A stretch of DNA of 64,000 bases from Myxococcales bacterium (lineage in GTDB: Bacteria; Myxococcota_A; Bradymonadia; UBA7976; UBA1532), in NCBI GenBank assembly GCA_020633435.1, contig JACKDP010000010.1:124001-188000 (forward strand). Direction: 5' to 3'. How positions within the stretch are numbered: position 1 is the stretch's first letter; every line of letters starts with the position of its first letter. Shown one piece after another: positions 52,504 to 60,509 of the stretch. Made by a program: the position numbers and the translations under genes. The notes below the pieces were generated by a model. It worked only from the letters and a program-made list of their open reading frames with translations, had not been told where the DNA came from and searched no databases.

Positions 52504-53511
52504 TTGAGACTGGTGCTGTGCCTGCTGGCCGCGCTCGCGTTCGGGGCGTGCGACGATGACGACGACGATCCCGTGGATCCCGTGCCCGACGCGGCGGTCC
52601 CCGAGACCTGGGGGCCGGCGTTCGACCCCGCGGATCAGGGGGCGCTGCTGAGTGTCTTCGGCGAGGCCCCCGATGACATCTGGACGGTGGGGGGCCAGCC
52701 CGAGGCCGGCGTCGCGTGGCACTTCGACGGCCAGGCGTGGGCCCAGGCCACCCTGCCCGACGGGCCCTTGCTCAACTGGGTGCACGGCGCGGGCGGCGTG
52801 CTCTGGATGGTGGGCAACGAGGGCCGCGCCCTGCGCCGCGTCGGCGACGGGGCCATCGAGGCGGTGCCCACCCCCGTCACCGCGCCCCTCTGGGGGGTCT
52901 GGGCCGCCTCGGCCGACGAGGCCTGGGCGGTGGGCGGCGAGGCCCGCGACGACGGCACCGAGGCCGATCCCGTCATCCTGCACTTCACCGGCGGGGCCTG
53001 GGAGCGCGTGGCGATTCCCGATGTGGATCGCGGGTTTCGGGCGCTCTTCAAGGTCTTCGGCCTCGGCCCGGGGCAGGTCTACGCGGTGGGCGCGCGCGGG
53101 GTGGCCCTGCGCTACGACGGCGCCGGCTGGGCCCAGATCCCCACGGGGACGGGCGAGGATCTCATCAGCCTGTGGGGCAACAGCGAGGCCGACCTCGCGG
53201 TGGTCGGCGGGCGCAGCAACGGGGTGTTCGGCCGGCTGGCGGACGGCGGCTTCCAGACCCAGGTGGCCGTGGGCCAGCCCGGGTTCAACGGGGTCTTCGT
53301 CCAGGCCGATGGGGTGGCGTGGGTCGCGGCGAACCGGGGCGTCCTGCTCCAGGTGCCGGCCGGCGCCCTCGACGGCACGCGCGTGGCCACGGGCACGCGA
53401 GAAGTCTTGCATGGCATCTGGGGGACGGCGACCGGGCACCGCGTGGCGGTGGGGGGATCGCTGGACTCGTCGCCGCCCTGGGTGGGCGTGGCGCTGGAGG
53501 TAGGGAGATGA
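52504..53511 (+). CDS. Lipoprotein with WxVG-type beta-propeller-like repeats
   Basis: About 335 residues. TTG at 52504, with a G run just upstream, gives a perfect lipoprotein signal (MRLVLCLLAALAFGAC followed by six Asp). GTG at 52462 or 52483 is also possible. The rest consists of repeats of about 45-50 residues ending in D-WAVGG-like strands: SVFGEAPDDIWTVGGQ, GVWAASADEAWAVGGE, KVFGLGPGQVYAVGAR, SLWGNSEADLAVVGGR and GIWGTATGHRVAVGG. This suggests a six-bladed or larger propeller. The next gene starts by an ATGA overlap, so the two should work together. Confidence 0.83.
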   Translation: MRLVLCLLAALAFGACDDDDDDPVDPVPDAAVPETWGPAFDPADQGALLSVFGEAPDDIWTVGGQPEAGVAWHFDGQAWAQATLPDGPLLNWVHGAGGVLWMVGNEGRALRRVGDGAIEAVPTPVTAPLWGVWAASADEAWAVGGEARDDGTEADPVILHFTGGAWERVAIPDVDRGFRALFKVFGLGPGQVYAVGARGVALRYDGAGWAQIPTGTGEDLISLWGNSEADLAVVGGRSNGVFGRLADGGFQTQVAVGQPGFNGVFVQADGVAWVAANRGVLLQVPAGALDGTRVATGTREVLHGIWGTATGHRVAVGGSLDSSPPWVGVALEVGR

Positions 53512-55847
53512 TGACGGTTCGCCGCCCCTGGTGGGCGCTGGCGCTGGCGGGGGGCCTCTGGGCCTGCGATGACGATCCGGCGCCGAACGAGCCCGACGCC
53601 GCGGTGGCCGAGGGGGTCTTCGCGCCGCTGGGCAGCATCCGGCCCAACGCCACCGCCGAGGAGCGGGCCACCTTCGAGCGCGGCCAGGAGGTGGCGACGC
53701 GCCGCTTCGAGCCCGCCGAGGGCCTGGGCCCGCGCTTCAACCTGGTGAGCTGCGCGGGCTGCCACGAGAAGCCCGTGGCCGGCGGCGCCGCCGCCCACTA
53801 CCGCGACTTCTACATCGCGGCCGTCACGCTGCCCGACGGGAGCTACATCCCGGCCCAGGGCACCATGAGCGGCGTGCTGGACTCGTTCTTCGCCGAGGGC
53901 GGCCCCCGCCCGCGCCCGGAGGACGCCGCCAACACGTTCGGCCTGCGCAACCCCATCCCGTTCTTCGGGGTGGGCCTCCTGGCCGAGCTGCCCGAGGAGG
54001 CCATCCTCCGGTACGCCGACCCGGACGACGCGGACGGCGACGGCATCAGCGGCCGGCCCAACTACGACCGCGGCTTCGTCGGCCGCTTCGGCATGAAGTC
54101 CCAGACGGTGAGCATCGAGGGCTTCATCCGCGGCCCGCTCAACAACCACCTGGGCCTGACGACCGACCCCCTCACGCCGGAGCAGCAGGCGCGCCTGCCG
54201 GTGCCCTCGGTGGCGGCGGACGCGGAGGAAGGCGTCCTGCGCGAGGGCCTGGCCGAGGGCCCCATCACCAGCGTGACGTTCCACCAGGCCGCGGCCCCGG
54301 CCGAGCCCCTGACGGACGACGACGGCGTCCCCGACCCGGAGCTGAGCGGCGAGGATCTCTTTGATCTCGTTGCGTTTTCCATGCTCCTGGCCGCGCCGCA
54401 GCCCGACCCGCCCACGCCCGAGACCGAGCGCGGGCGCGCCACGTTCGGCCGCATCGGCTGCGCGGCCTGCCATGTGCCGAGCCTCGTCGGCCCCCGCGGC
54501 GCGCTGCCCGTCTACTCCGACCTGCTGCTGCATGACATGGGCGAGAGCCTGGCCGACGGCATCCAGATGGGCGTCGCCAAGGGCTCCGAGTTCCGCACCG
54601 CCCCGCTCTGGGGCGTCGCCGCCACGGCCCCGTACCTGCACGACGGCCGGGCGATGACGCTGGCGTCGGCCATCGAGCTGCACGACGGCGAGGGCAAGCG
54701 CGCCCGCGACGCCTGGCTGGCCCTGGCCGACGCCGAGCGCGCCGAGGTGCTGGCGTTCCTGGAGTCCCTGGGCGGCCGCGACGTGCGGTCGACCGGCCTC
54801 ATCAAGCCGGGCGACGCCGTGCCGGCGGCCGGCGAGATGGGCGGCCCGCTGCGCCCGCTCAGCGGCGAAGAGGCGAGCCAGTGGGCCCTGGGCCGCGAGA
54901 TGTTCGACCGCGACCACGGCTTCGAGGACGGCCTGGGCCCGGTCTTCAACGGCGACTCCTGCCGCGCCTGCCACTTCGATCCGATGATCGGCGGCGCCGG
55001 CCCGCTGGACGTCAACGTGATGCGCCACGGCACCCTGACCGACGCCGACTTCACCGCGCCGGCCCGGGGCACCATCCTGCACCGGTTCAGCGCCCACGGG
55101 CCGCGGCCCGAGGCGGACGGCCAGAACGTCTTCGAGCCCCGCCAGACGCCCAGCACCCTGGGCATGGGCCTGCTCGATCAGCTCCCCCCCGAGTCCATCC
55201 TGGCCAACGCCGATCCCGATGACCTGGACGGCGACGGCATCCAGGGCGTCGCCCACATCCTGCCCGACGGCTCGCTGGGCCGTTTCGGCTGGAAGGCCCA
55301 GGTGCCCTCGACGCTCGAGTTCGTCGGCGACGCCACCAACGCCGAGCTGGGCCTGACGGCGCCCGAAGAGATCGGCTCGGCCTTCAGCCGCACGGCCGAC
55401 GACGACGACCACCCCGATCCCGAGATCTCGGTGGCGGAGTTCGAGGCGCTGACGTTCTTCATGAACCAGCAGGCGCCCCCGGCCCCGGCCGCGCGGCACC
55501 CCGACGCCGAGGTGCTCTTCATGACCATCGGCTGCGGCGACTGCCATGTGCCGAAGCTCGTGGGGCTGCCGGGCGAGATCAACGCCTACACCGACCTGCT
55601 GCTGCACGTGGTCGCCGAGGAGGGCACCCCGGGCATCGCGGACGGCATGGCCACCATCCACCACTTCCGCACGCCGCCGCTCTGGGGCCTGCGCTTCACC
55701 GCCCCCTACATGCACAGCGGCACCGCCATGACCGTGGAGGACGCCATCCTGGCCCACCACGGCGAGGGCGCCGCCTCCCGCCAGGGCTTCCTGGATCTGG
55801 CCGCGGATCAGAAGGCGGCGTTCCTGGGCTTCCTCGGCGATCTGTAG
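53508..55847 (+). CDS. Double di-heme oxidoreductase (two fused DUF1111/DHOR modules), lipoprotein
   Basis: A 779-residue exported protein with a lipoprotein signal (WWALALAGGLWAC, cysteine at 20). It holds four CxxCH heme sites: CAGCH (82-86), CAACH (about 318), CRACH (about 485) and CGDCH (about 676). Each half has one early and one late heme plus matching blocks, for example FGLRNPIPFFGVGLLAELP against STLGMGLLDQLPP, and TAPLWGVAATAPYLHDGRA against TPPLWGLRFTAPYMHSG. It is therefore a tandem fusion of two di-heme (putative peroxidase/thiol oxidoreductase) units. Electron donor and substrate are unknown. Its start overlaps the propeller lipoprotein gene. Confidence 0.93.
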   Translation: MMTVRRPWWALALAGGLWACDDDPAPNEPDAAVAEGVFAPLGSIRPNATAEERATFERGQEVATRRFEPAEGLGPRFNLVSCAGCHEKPVAGGAAAHYRDFYIAAVTLPDGSYIPAQGTMSGVLDSFFAEGGPRPRPEDAANTFGLRNPIPFFGVGLLAELPEEAILRYADPDDADGDGISGRPNYDRGFVGRFGMKSQTVSIEGFIRGPLNNHLGLTTDPLTPEQQARLPVPSVAADAEEGVLREGLAEGPITSVTFHQAAAPAEPLTDDDGVPDPELSGEDLFDLVAFSMLLAAPQPDPPTPETERGRATFGRIGCAACHVPSLVGPRGALPVYSDLLLHDMGESLADGIQMGVAKGSEFRTAPLWGVAATAPYLHDGRAMTLASAIELHDGEGKRARDAWLALADAERAEVLAFLESLGGRDVRSTGLIKPGDAVPAAGEMGGPLRPLSGEEASQWALGREMFDRDHGFEDGLGPVFNGDSCRACHFDPMIGGAGPLDVNVMRHGTLTDADFTAPARGTILHRFSAHGPRPEADGQNVFEPRQTPSTLGMGLLDQLPPESILANADPDDLDGDGIQGVAHILPDGSLGRFGWKAQVPSTLEFVGDATNAELGLTAPEEIGSAFSRTADDDDHPDPEISVAEFEALTFFMNQQAPPAPAARHPDAEVLFMTIGCGDCHVPKLVGLPGEINAYTDLLLHVVAEEGTPGIADGMATIHHFRTPPLWGLRFTAPYMHSGTAMTVEDAILAHHGEGAASRQGFLDLAADQKAAFLGFLGDL

Positions 55848-55929
55848 CCTGTCTCGCCCGCGCCGGTGGTGCGGTCCCGCTCGTATGATCCTATGATGCG
55901 GCCGAGCGGGCCGGGGCGAGGCGACTTCC

Positions 55930-57580
55930 ATGAGCGAGCACGAGGGGCGCTGCGCGCAGTGCGACACCGACGGCCCCGTCGGCGCGCCCTGCGGCGGTAC
56001 GACCCGCTGCGCCCGGGACGGCTACCGCTTCATCCCGCTGGCCGACCACGCCGTCCGCTACGGCGACAAGCGCAGCATCCCACCGGAAATCGGTAGAGAA
56101 TACGGGGACTTTCTCGTCGTGCGGCGCCTCGGTGAGGGGGGCATCGGCGGGGTCTTCGTGGCCATGCAGGCCCAGGTGGGGCTGCGGGCGGCCCTGAAGC
56201 TGCTGACGACCGACAGCCCGGCGCTCATCGAGAAGTTCCAGACCGAGGCCCGGGCCCTCGCCCGCCTCAGCCACCCGCACATCGTCCGCCTGCTCACGTT
56301 CGGCGAGGCCCACGGCCAGCAGTACCTGGTGATGGAGCTGGTGGAGGGACACACGCTGCAGGCCGTGGCCCAGCGGGGCCTCACGACGCCCGAGGCGGTG
56401 GCCATCCTGCGCCAGCTCGCCGACGGGCTGGAGGCCGCCCACGCCGCGGGCATCGTGCACCGCGACATCAAGCCCGCCAACATCATGGTGCAGGCCCTGC
56501 CGCGGCGTGGCTGGTTCGTGCGGCTCGTCGACTTTGGCCTGGCGAAGGACACCGCCGACGATCAGACGAGCGTCATCATCGGCACGCCGACGTACATGGC
56601 CCCCGAGCAGTACGACCGCGTCGGCATCGGGCCCTGGACGGATGTGTACGCCGTCGCCGTGCTCGCCTGCGGCTTGTTGACGGGGCACACGCCCTTCAAG
56701 GGCCTCGGCACGGCCGAGACGTACCTGGCCAAGAAGGACCGCAGCTTCGAGCCCATCTCGCCGGGGCTCTTGCCCCTGGCCGCCGAGGACGCGCTGCGGG
56801 CGGGCATGGCCGTCGAACCGGCGGATCGGCCCGACCTGCACACCCTGATCGACCGCCTGGAGGCGGGGCTCGACCCGGCGGCGGTGCCGCTGCTGCCCTC
56901 GGAGGACGTGGAGCCCGAGCCCACGGAGGAGGGGCCCCGGCGGCTGCCGCTGGCCCTGATCGCGGCGCTGGTGCTGGTGCTGGCGGGGGCGACCGCGTTC
57001 GCGCTGGTGTGGTCGGTGGCGGGGCCGCCGGACGCGGGCCTCGACGCCGCGGTGGCCCGACCGGACGCGGCCCGACCGGCCCGACCGGCCCGACCGGACG
57101 CGGCCCGACCGGACGCGGCCCGACCGGACGCGGCGACGCCGGCCCGGCTCGACGCCGCCGGGCGTGACGCCGCCGTGCGTGACGTCGCTGCGCGCGACGC
57201 AGCCCGCCCGGATCCGCCGGACGCCGCCGCCCGCGCGACGGCGGCGCGCGCGCCGCGTCGCGCGGCCCCGGGATCCCGCCCGCCGACGGCCGCCCCGCCG
57301 ACGGCCGCGCCCCCACGGCCGCGCCCGACCCCCGCCCTCGGCCGCCCCGGCGACGGCTGCCCCGCCCACGGCCGGGGAGCGCCTGGCCGCCGAGCTCGCG
57401 GGCCTCAAGCGCCGCTGCGCCTGTGGGCGCGGCACCTATGTGCCCCTGCTGGAGCGCCTGCGCGGCGAGCCCGACGGGCCGCGCCTCATCCAGGCCGGCG
57501 CCCTCGAGTGGGCCCGCTGCCCGGCCATCATCGATCCCGACGCCGAGCGCTGCGAGAACGGCAAGGTCGTACCCAGGTGA
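55930..57580 (+). CDS. Membrane Ser/Thr kinase, second cassette, frame interrupted in the linker
   Basis: The N-terminus has four Cys (C8, C11, C21, C27), like the kinase at 21137. The kinase domain is at about 60-320: ATP-binding Lys K90, catalytic loop IVHRDIKPAN with D179, DFG Asp D201. A membrane helix at about 340-358 precedes an RPDAA-repeat spacer. The C-terminal domain (GERLAAELAGLKRRCACGRG onward, ending KVVPR at 57580) is in a different frame. Adding single bases to the C runs at 57310-57314 and 57329-57333 restores continuity. As given, the kinase frame instead reads through non-coding phase into the downstream gene and ends at 58353, mimicking an 807-residue fusion. Confidence 0.85.
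57058..57135 (+). repeat. Tandem 15-base repeat in the kinase linker
   Basis: Four 15-base units of CGACCGGACGCGGCC (the last with a final G) at 57058, 57091, 57106 and 57121, with two 9-base CGACCGGCC units between the first and second. Unit length is a multiple of 3, so copy-number change would preserve the frame and lengthen the Arg-Pro-Asp-Ala-Ala spacer outside the membrane. Confidence 0.9.
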
Positions 57581-58353
57581 AGACAATCATTGGCATTCTC
57601 TTGCTCGGTCTCTTCCCGGCCGGCCCCGCCAGCGCGGGGGAGGCGCGCTGCGACGACGCGGTGGCGGCGACGCTGCGGGCGACGCACAAGACCGATCTCA
57701 TGCGCTACCTCTGGGCCCTGGCCGACGCCGGCTGCCGGCAGCGCGCCCGGGAGCAGCTCGACATCAGCCTGGGCCAGATCCCCGAGCCGGCCCATGACCG
57801 CGCCCGGCTGCGGATGGCCACGGCGGTGGGCGGGTGGTGCCAGGCGGGGTGCTGCGCCGAGACGCACGCCTGGGGGGTCGGCCTGGCCGAGCGCGCCCGG
57901 GCCAGCGACCCCGACGGGGCGGACGCCGCCCTCGCGACCCTGCGGGGGGCGCCGCCGCGCGACTGCAGCGAGCCCCGTGTCGCGGGCCCCGAGCCGAGCT
58001 ACTGGCCCGCCGCCACCCTGATGGCCGTGGGCCTGGCGGCGACGGTGACGACGGTGGTGCTGGCGCTGGAGTCCATCGACCAGTCGGACGCGGCCGACGC
58101 GCTGGGGGACGCCACCAGCCCCGATGAGTGCGGCGGGCGCTCGGAGGCGGTCTGCCAGCGCTACCAGGCCTCGCTCAACGACGACGCGACCACCTACGGC
58201 TGGCTGGCGACGGGCGCGGGGGTGGCGGCGGGGGTGGCCCTGGGCGTGGGCATCTGGCTGCTGGTGGATCCGCCAGGGGGCGAGCGATCGGTCGCCATCG
58301 CGCCCCTCCTCGGGCGCGAGCGCGCCGGCGTGCAGGCGGGCTTTTCGTTCTAG
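57577..58353 (+). CDS. Secreted/membrane partner protein of the second kinase cassette
   Basis: A 258-residue protein starting at GTG overlapping the kinase stop (GTGA). A signal peptide (VKTIIGILLLGLFPAGPASAG) is followed by a helical domain with about eight Cys (ARCDDAV, DAGCRQ, WCQAGCCAE, RDCSE). A first hydrophobic helix lies near 138-160 (PAATLMAVGLAATVTTVVLAL), a Cys loop (CGGRSEAVC) follows, and a second helix near 205-225 (WLATGAGVAAGVALGVGIWLL). The end is GVQAGFSF. The layout mirrors the gene at 22591, which also follows a kinase. It may interact with the kinase tail outside the cytoplasm (inference). Confidence 0.82.
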   Translation: MKTIIGILLLGLFPAGPASAGEARCDDAVAATLRATHKTDLMRYLWALADAGCRQRAREQLDISLGQIPEPAHDRARLRMATAVGGWCQAGCCAETHAWGVGLAERARASDPDGADAALATLRGAPPRDCSEPRVAGPEPSYWPAATLMAVGLAATVTTVVLALESIDQSDAADALGDATSPDECGGRSEAVCQRYQASLNDDATTYGWLATGAGVAAGVALGVGIWLLVDPPGGERSVAIAPLLGRERAGVQAGFSF

Positions 58354-58371
58354 TTTCCGGGGCTTTCGGCG

Positions 58372-59305
58372 CTAGCGCCCGATGAACCCCTCGCTGTAGG
58401 CCCCGTCAGCCGCGACGGCCTCGGGCCCCTGGCCGTGGAAGCGGTCGATGAACAGGCCGATCTCGTCCGGCCGCACGCAGTCGGCCTGGTAGCGCCACTC
58501 CCACGCGACCACCGCGATGGCGTGCTCCATGTCGGCGTACGGCGTCAGGATGTACAGCAGCGCGTCACCCTCGGGCCGCGCCTGGATGAGGTCGCGCAGG
58601 GCCTGGACCATCTCGGGCGGCGCGCACGGGTGGTAGAGGAAGGCGATGCCACCGTGCTCCAGGTTGTGCAGCCAGCGCTGCGGGGGCAGCGAGACGTACT
58701 CCCCCCACCGCGCCCAGCGCGACCGGTGCGCGCCGCTGGACGGCGGGCTGATGGGGTAGGGGGGGATGACCTGGTCGTCGGCGATGTGCTGCTGGTTGCC
58801 CTCGCCGTCGTTGAACTCGCCGGCGCCGGCCACGCAGGCCCCCGGGCGCCAGGCGGGGTCGTGGCAGGCGTAGTCGAAGGTGTCGAGGCCATGGTTCGGC
58901 GGCGGCGCGGCGTCGGGGGCGAGGGCCATGTCGACGGGGGCGGCGTCCGGCTCCGCGGCGTCGACGGGGGGCGCCGCGTCGAGCGGCGCGGCGTCGACGG
59001 GGCCAGCGTCCTCCGGGCTCGCGTCGGCGGGGGCCAGCGTCGGCCGGGGGCGCGGCGTCGACGGGGGCGGCGTCCTGCGCGGCGGCGTCGGCAGGGGGCG
59101 CGGCGTCCGGCCGGGCGGCGTCGGCGGCCGCGTCGGCGGGCGGCGCGCTGTCGGGGCGGGCGGCGTCGGTCGGGCCCGCGTCCACCTGGGCGTCGACGAC
59201 GGCGCCGTCGGCAGGCAGCAGGGCCTTGGGGGTGTCGCAGGCCAGGAGGCCCAGGGCGATGCCGGCGGGGAGGAGCCCGCGGCGCAGCGTCATCGGTCGG
59301 CTCAT
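58372..59305 (-). CDS. DUF3105 lipoprotein, frame interrupted in the Asp/Ala-rich spacer
   Basis: ATG 59305 starts a lipoprotein signal (LLPAGIALGLLAC) and an Asp/Ala/Pro spacer of about 70 residues. The C-terminal domain, in another frame ending at 58372, carries the DUF3105 pattern: QVIPPYPISPPSSGAHRSRW, YVSLPPQRWLHNLEHGGIAFLYHP. The switch lies at a run of five G (plus strand 59029-59033). One added base continues the spacer as PADASPEDAGPVDAAPLDAA and joins the domain exactly in frame, giving about 310 residues. DUF3105 proteins are exported and of unknown function, with conserved His residues that could bind metal. Confidence 0.8.
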
Positions 59306-59493
59306 GGCGCCATGTTTCCCATGAACCGGGGGTCGGAGGCGAGGGCTGGCGAGCAACTCTCTGTTTTCGATCACGATGCCACGAATCATGGAGTGAAACC
59401 GGCAGGCGCGCGCGGCAGGCCGCTTCTGGCGTGGGGGCCGGGCGCGGCACGGGCCTTGCGAGCCCAGGGAGCCGACTTCGCCTGGAGGCCCCG
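59306..59493. other. Intergenic region between the DUF3105 and secreted-protein genes
   Basis: A 188-base divergent gap with an unusually AT-rich patch around 59350-59400, probably holding promoters for both genes. No gene, repeat or clear hairpin is seen. Confidence 0.5.
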
Positions 59494-60381
59494 ATGATCG
59501 CCACGCTGCTCGCCCTCTCGACCCTGACCGCCCCCGCCGCCCCCACCACCTCCGGCGTCTTCTTCGTGGCCCCCGACGGCCAGCACGTCCTGCTGCGCCG
59601 CGTGCCCGGGGCCGAGTGCGCGGGTCGACTACGGCTGACGCTCGAGGGCGAGGCCATCGTCTGCCGGCCGCCGCCCCTCGAGGCCGAGCCCCACCTGAGC
59701 TGGGTGGGGCGGCACCTCACCCTCCAGGGCGGCGCGCGGGCCTGCGAGGCCGAGGTGACGGGGCTGGCCCTGATGGCCTGGCTGGAGCCCGAGGCGGACG
59801 CCGGCGGGCGGACGACGGCCCGCAAGGCCTGGTCCCGCGCGGGCCATGACGACCGGTTCCTGGTGGCGACGGTGAAGCCCCGCGGCGGCGGCGCGGCCTG
59901 CAAGGGCGCGCGGTGGGCCGAGACGGGGGCGCCGGCCCTGCACGTCGGGCAGTCGCCGGCGGCCGTGGACGCCACCGCCGCGCTGGCCCGCTTCCGCGCC
60001 CACCCGGCCTACCAGGCGCTGCAGTCGCGCTACCAGGCCGAGACGCGCCGGGCCGGCACCTGGGACGCGGACGAGGGCACAAGCCTCGTCGTGCGGCAGC
60101 TCCCAGCGGGGGACGCCACGTACGTCTACGCGGGGGCCCAGGTCGGCGGCTGCGGCGAGTTCTCGGCCGACTTCTGGGTCATCTGGAAGGTAACGGGCAC
60201 CACCTGGGAGGCCGTGACCGACGCCGATCAGGTGGGCGGCTGGTTCGAGCCCGAGGCCCTGGTGGAGCAGGGCCAGGCGGCCCCCGTCTTCCTCGATCGC
60301 CACCTGCGGATCGAGCCTCGCGGGCGCGGCTACGAGGTGGTCGAGGACGTGGCCGTCGAGTCCTGGATCTGCCCCTGCTAG
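59494..60381 (+). CDS. Secreted protein of unknown function
   Basis: A 295-residue protein, ATG with GGAGG six bases upstream. The N-terminus (MIATLLALSTLTAPAAPTTSG) is a short signal peptide. The mature protein has about seven Cys, including a terminal CPC. A pattern of WVGRHLTLQGGARACEAEV and VYAGAQVGGCGEFSADFWVIWKV suggests a mixed alpha/beta fold. The second half contains a region (TYVYAGAQVGGCGE) similar to small exported proteins that read out divalent-ion or enzyme-inhibitor functions, but I cannot name a family. It diverges from the DUF3105 gene across 188 bases that hold no gene. Confidence 0.75.
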   Translation: MIATLLALSTLTAPAAPTTSGVFFVAPDGQHVLLRRVPGAECAGRLRLTLEGEAIVCRPPPLEAEPHLSWVGRHLTLQGGARACEAEVTGLALMAWLEPEADAGGRTTARKAWSRAGHDDRFLVATVKPRGGGAACKGARWAETGAPALHVGQSPAAVDATAALARFRAHPAYQALQSRYQAETRRAGTWDADEGTSLVVRQLPAGDATYVYAGAQVGGCGEFSADFWVIWKVTGTTWEAVTDADQVGGWFEPEALVEQGQAAPVFLDRHLRIEPRGRGYEVVEDVAVESWICPC

Positions 60382-60509
60382 CGCGGCGGCGCCGCGCGGG
60401 CCGCGCTCCGCGGCGGATCCGCGGCCTGCCGGCGCGGGGCGACTGTCCCGGGACGGAGGGGCCGTGCTAGCGTGGCTGTTCGCGTCGTGTCACCGAGGCC
60501 CCGAGCACC

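Noticed and set aside
53112..55967. A 951-residue minus-strand frame opposite the di-heme gene
   Set aside because: The plus strand has four heme motifs and a lipoprotein signal; the minus frame is His/Gly/Arg-rich with no recognisable feature.
57058..57135. Short repeats suggestive of a CRISPR array
   Set aside because: The units are directly adjacent with no spacers and encode an in-frame linker.
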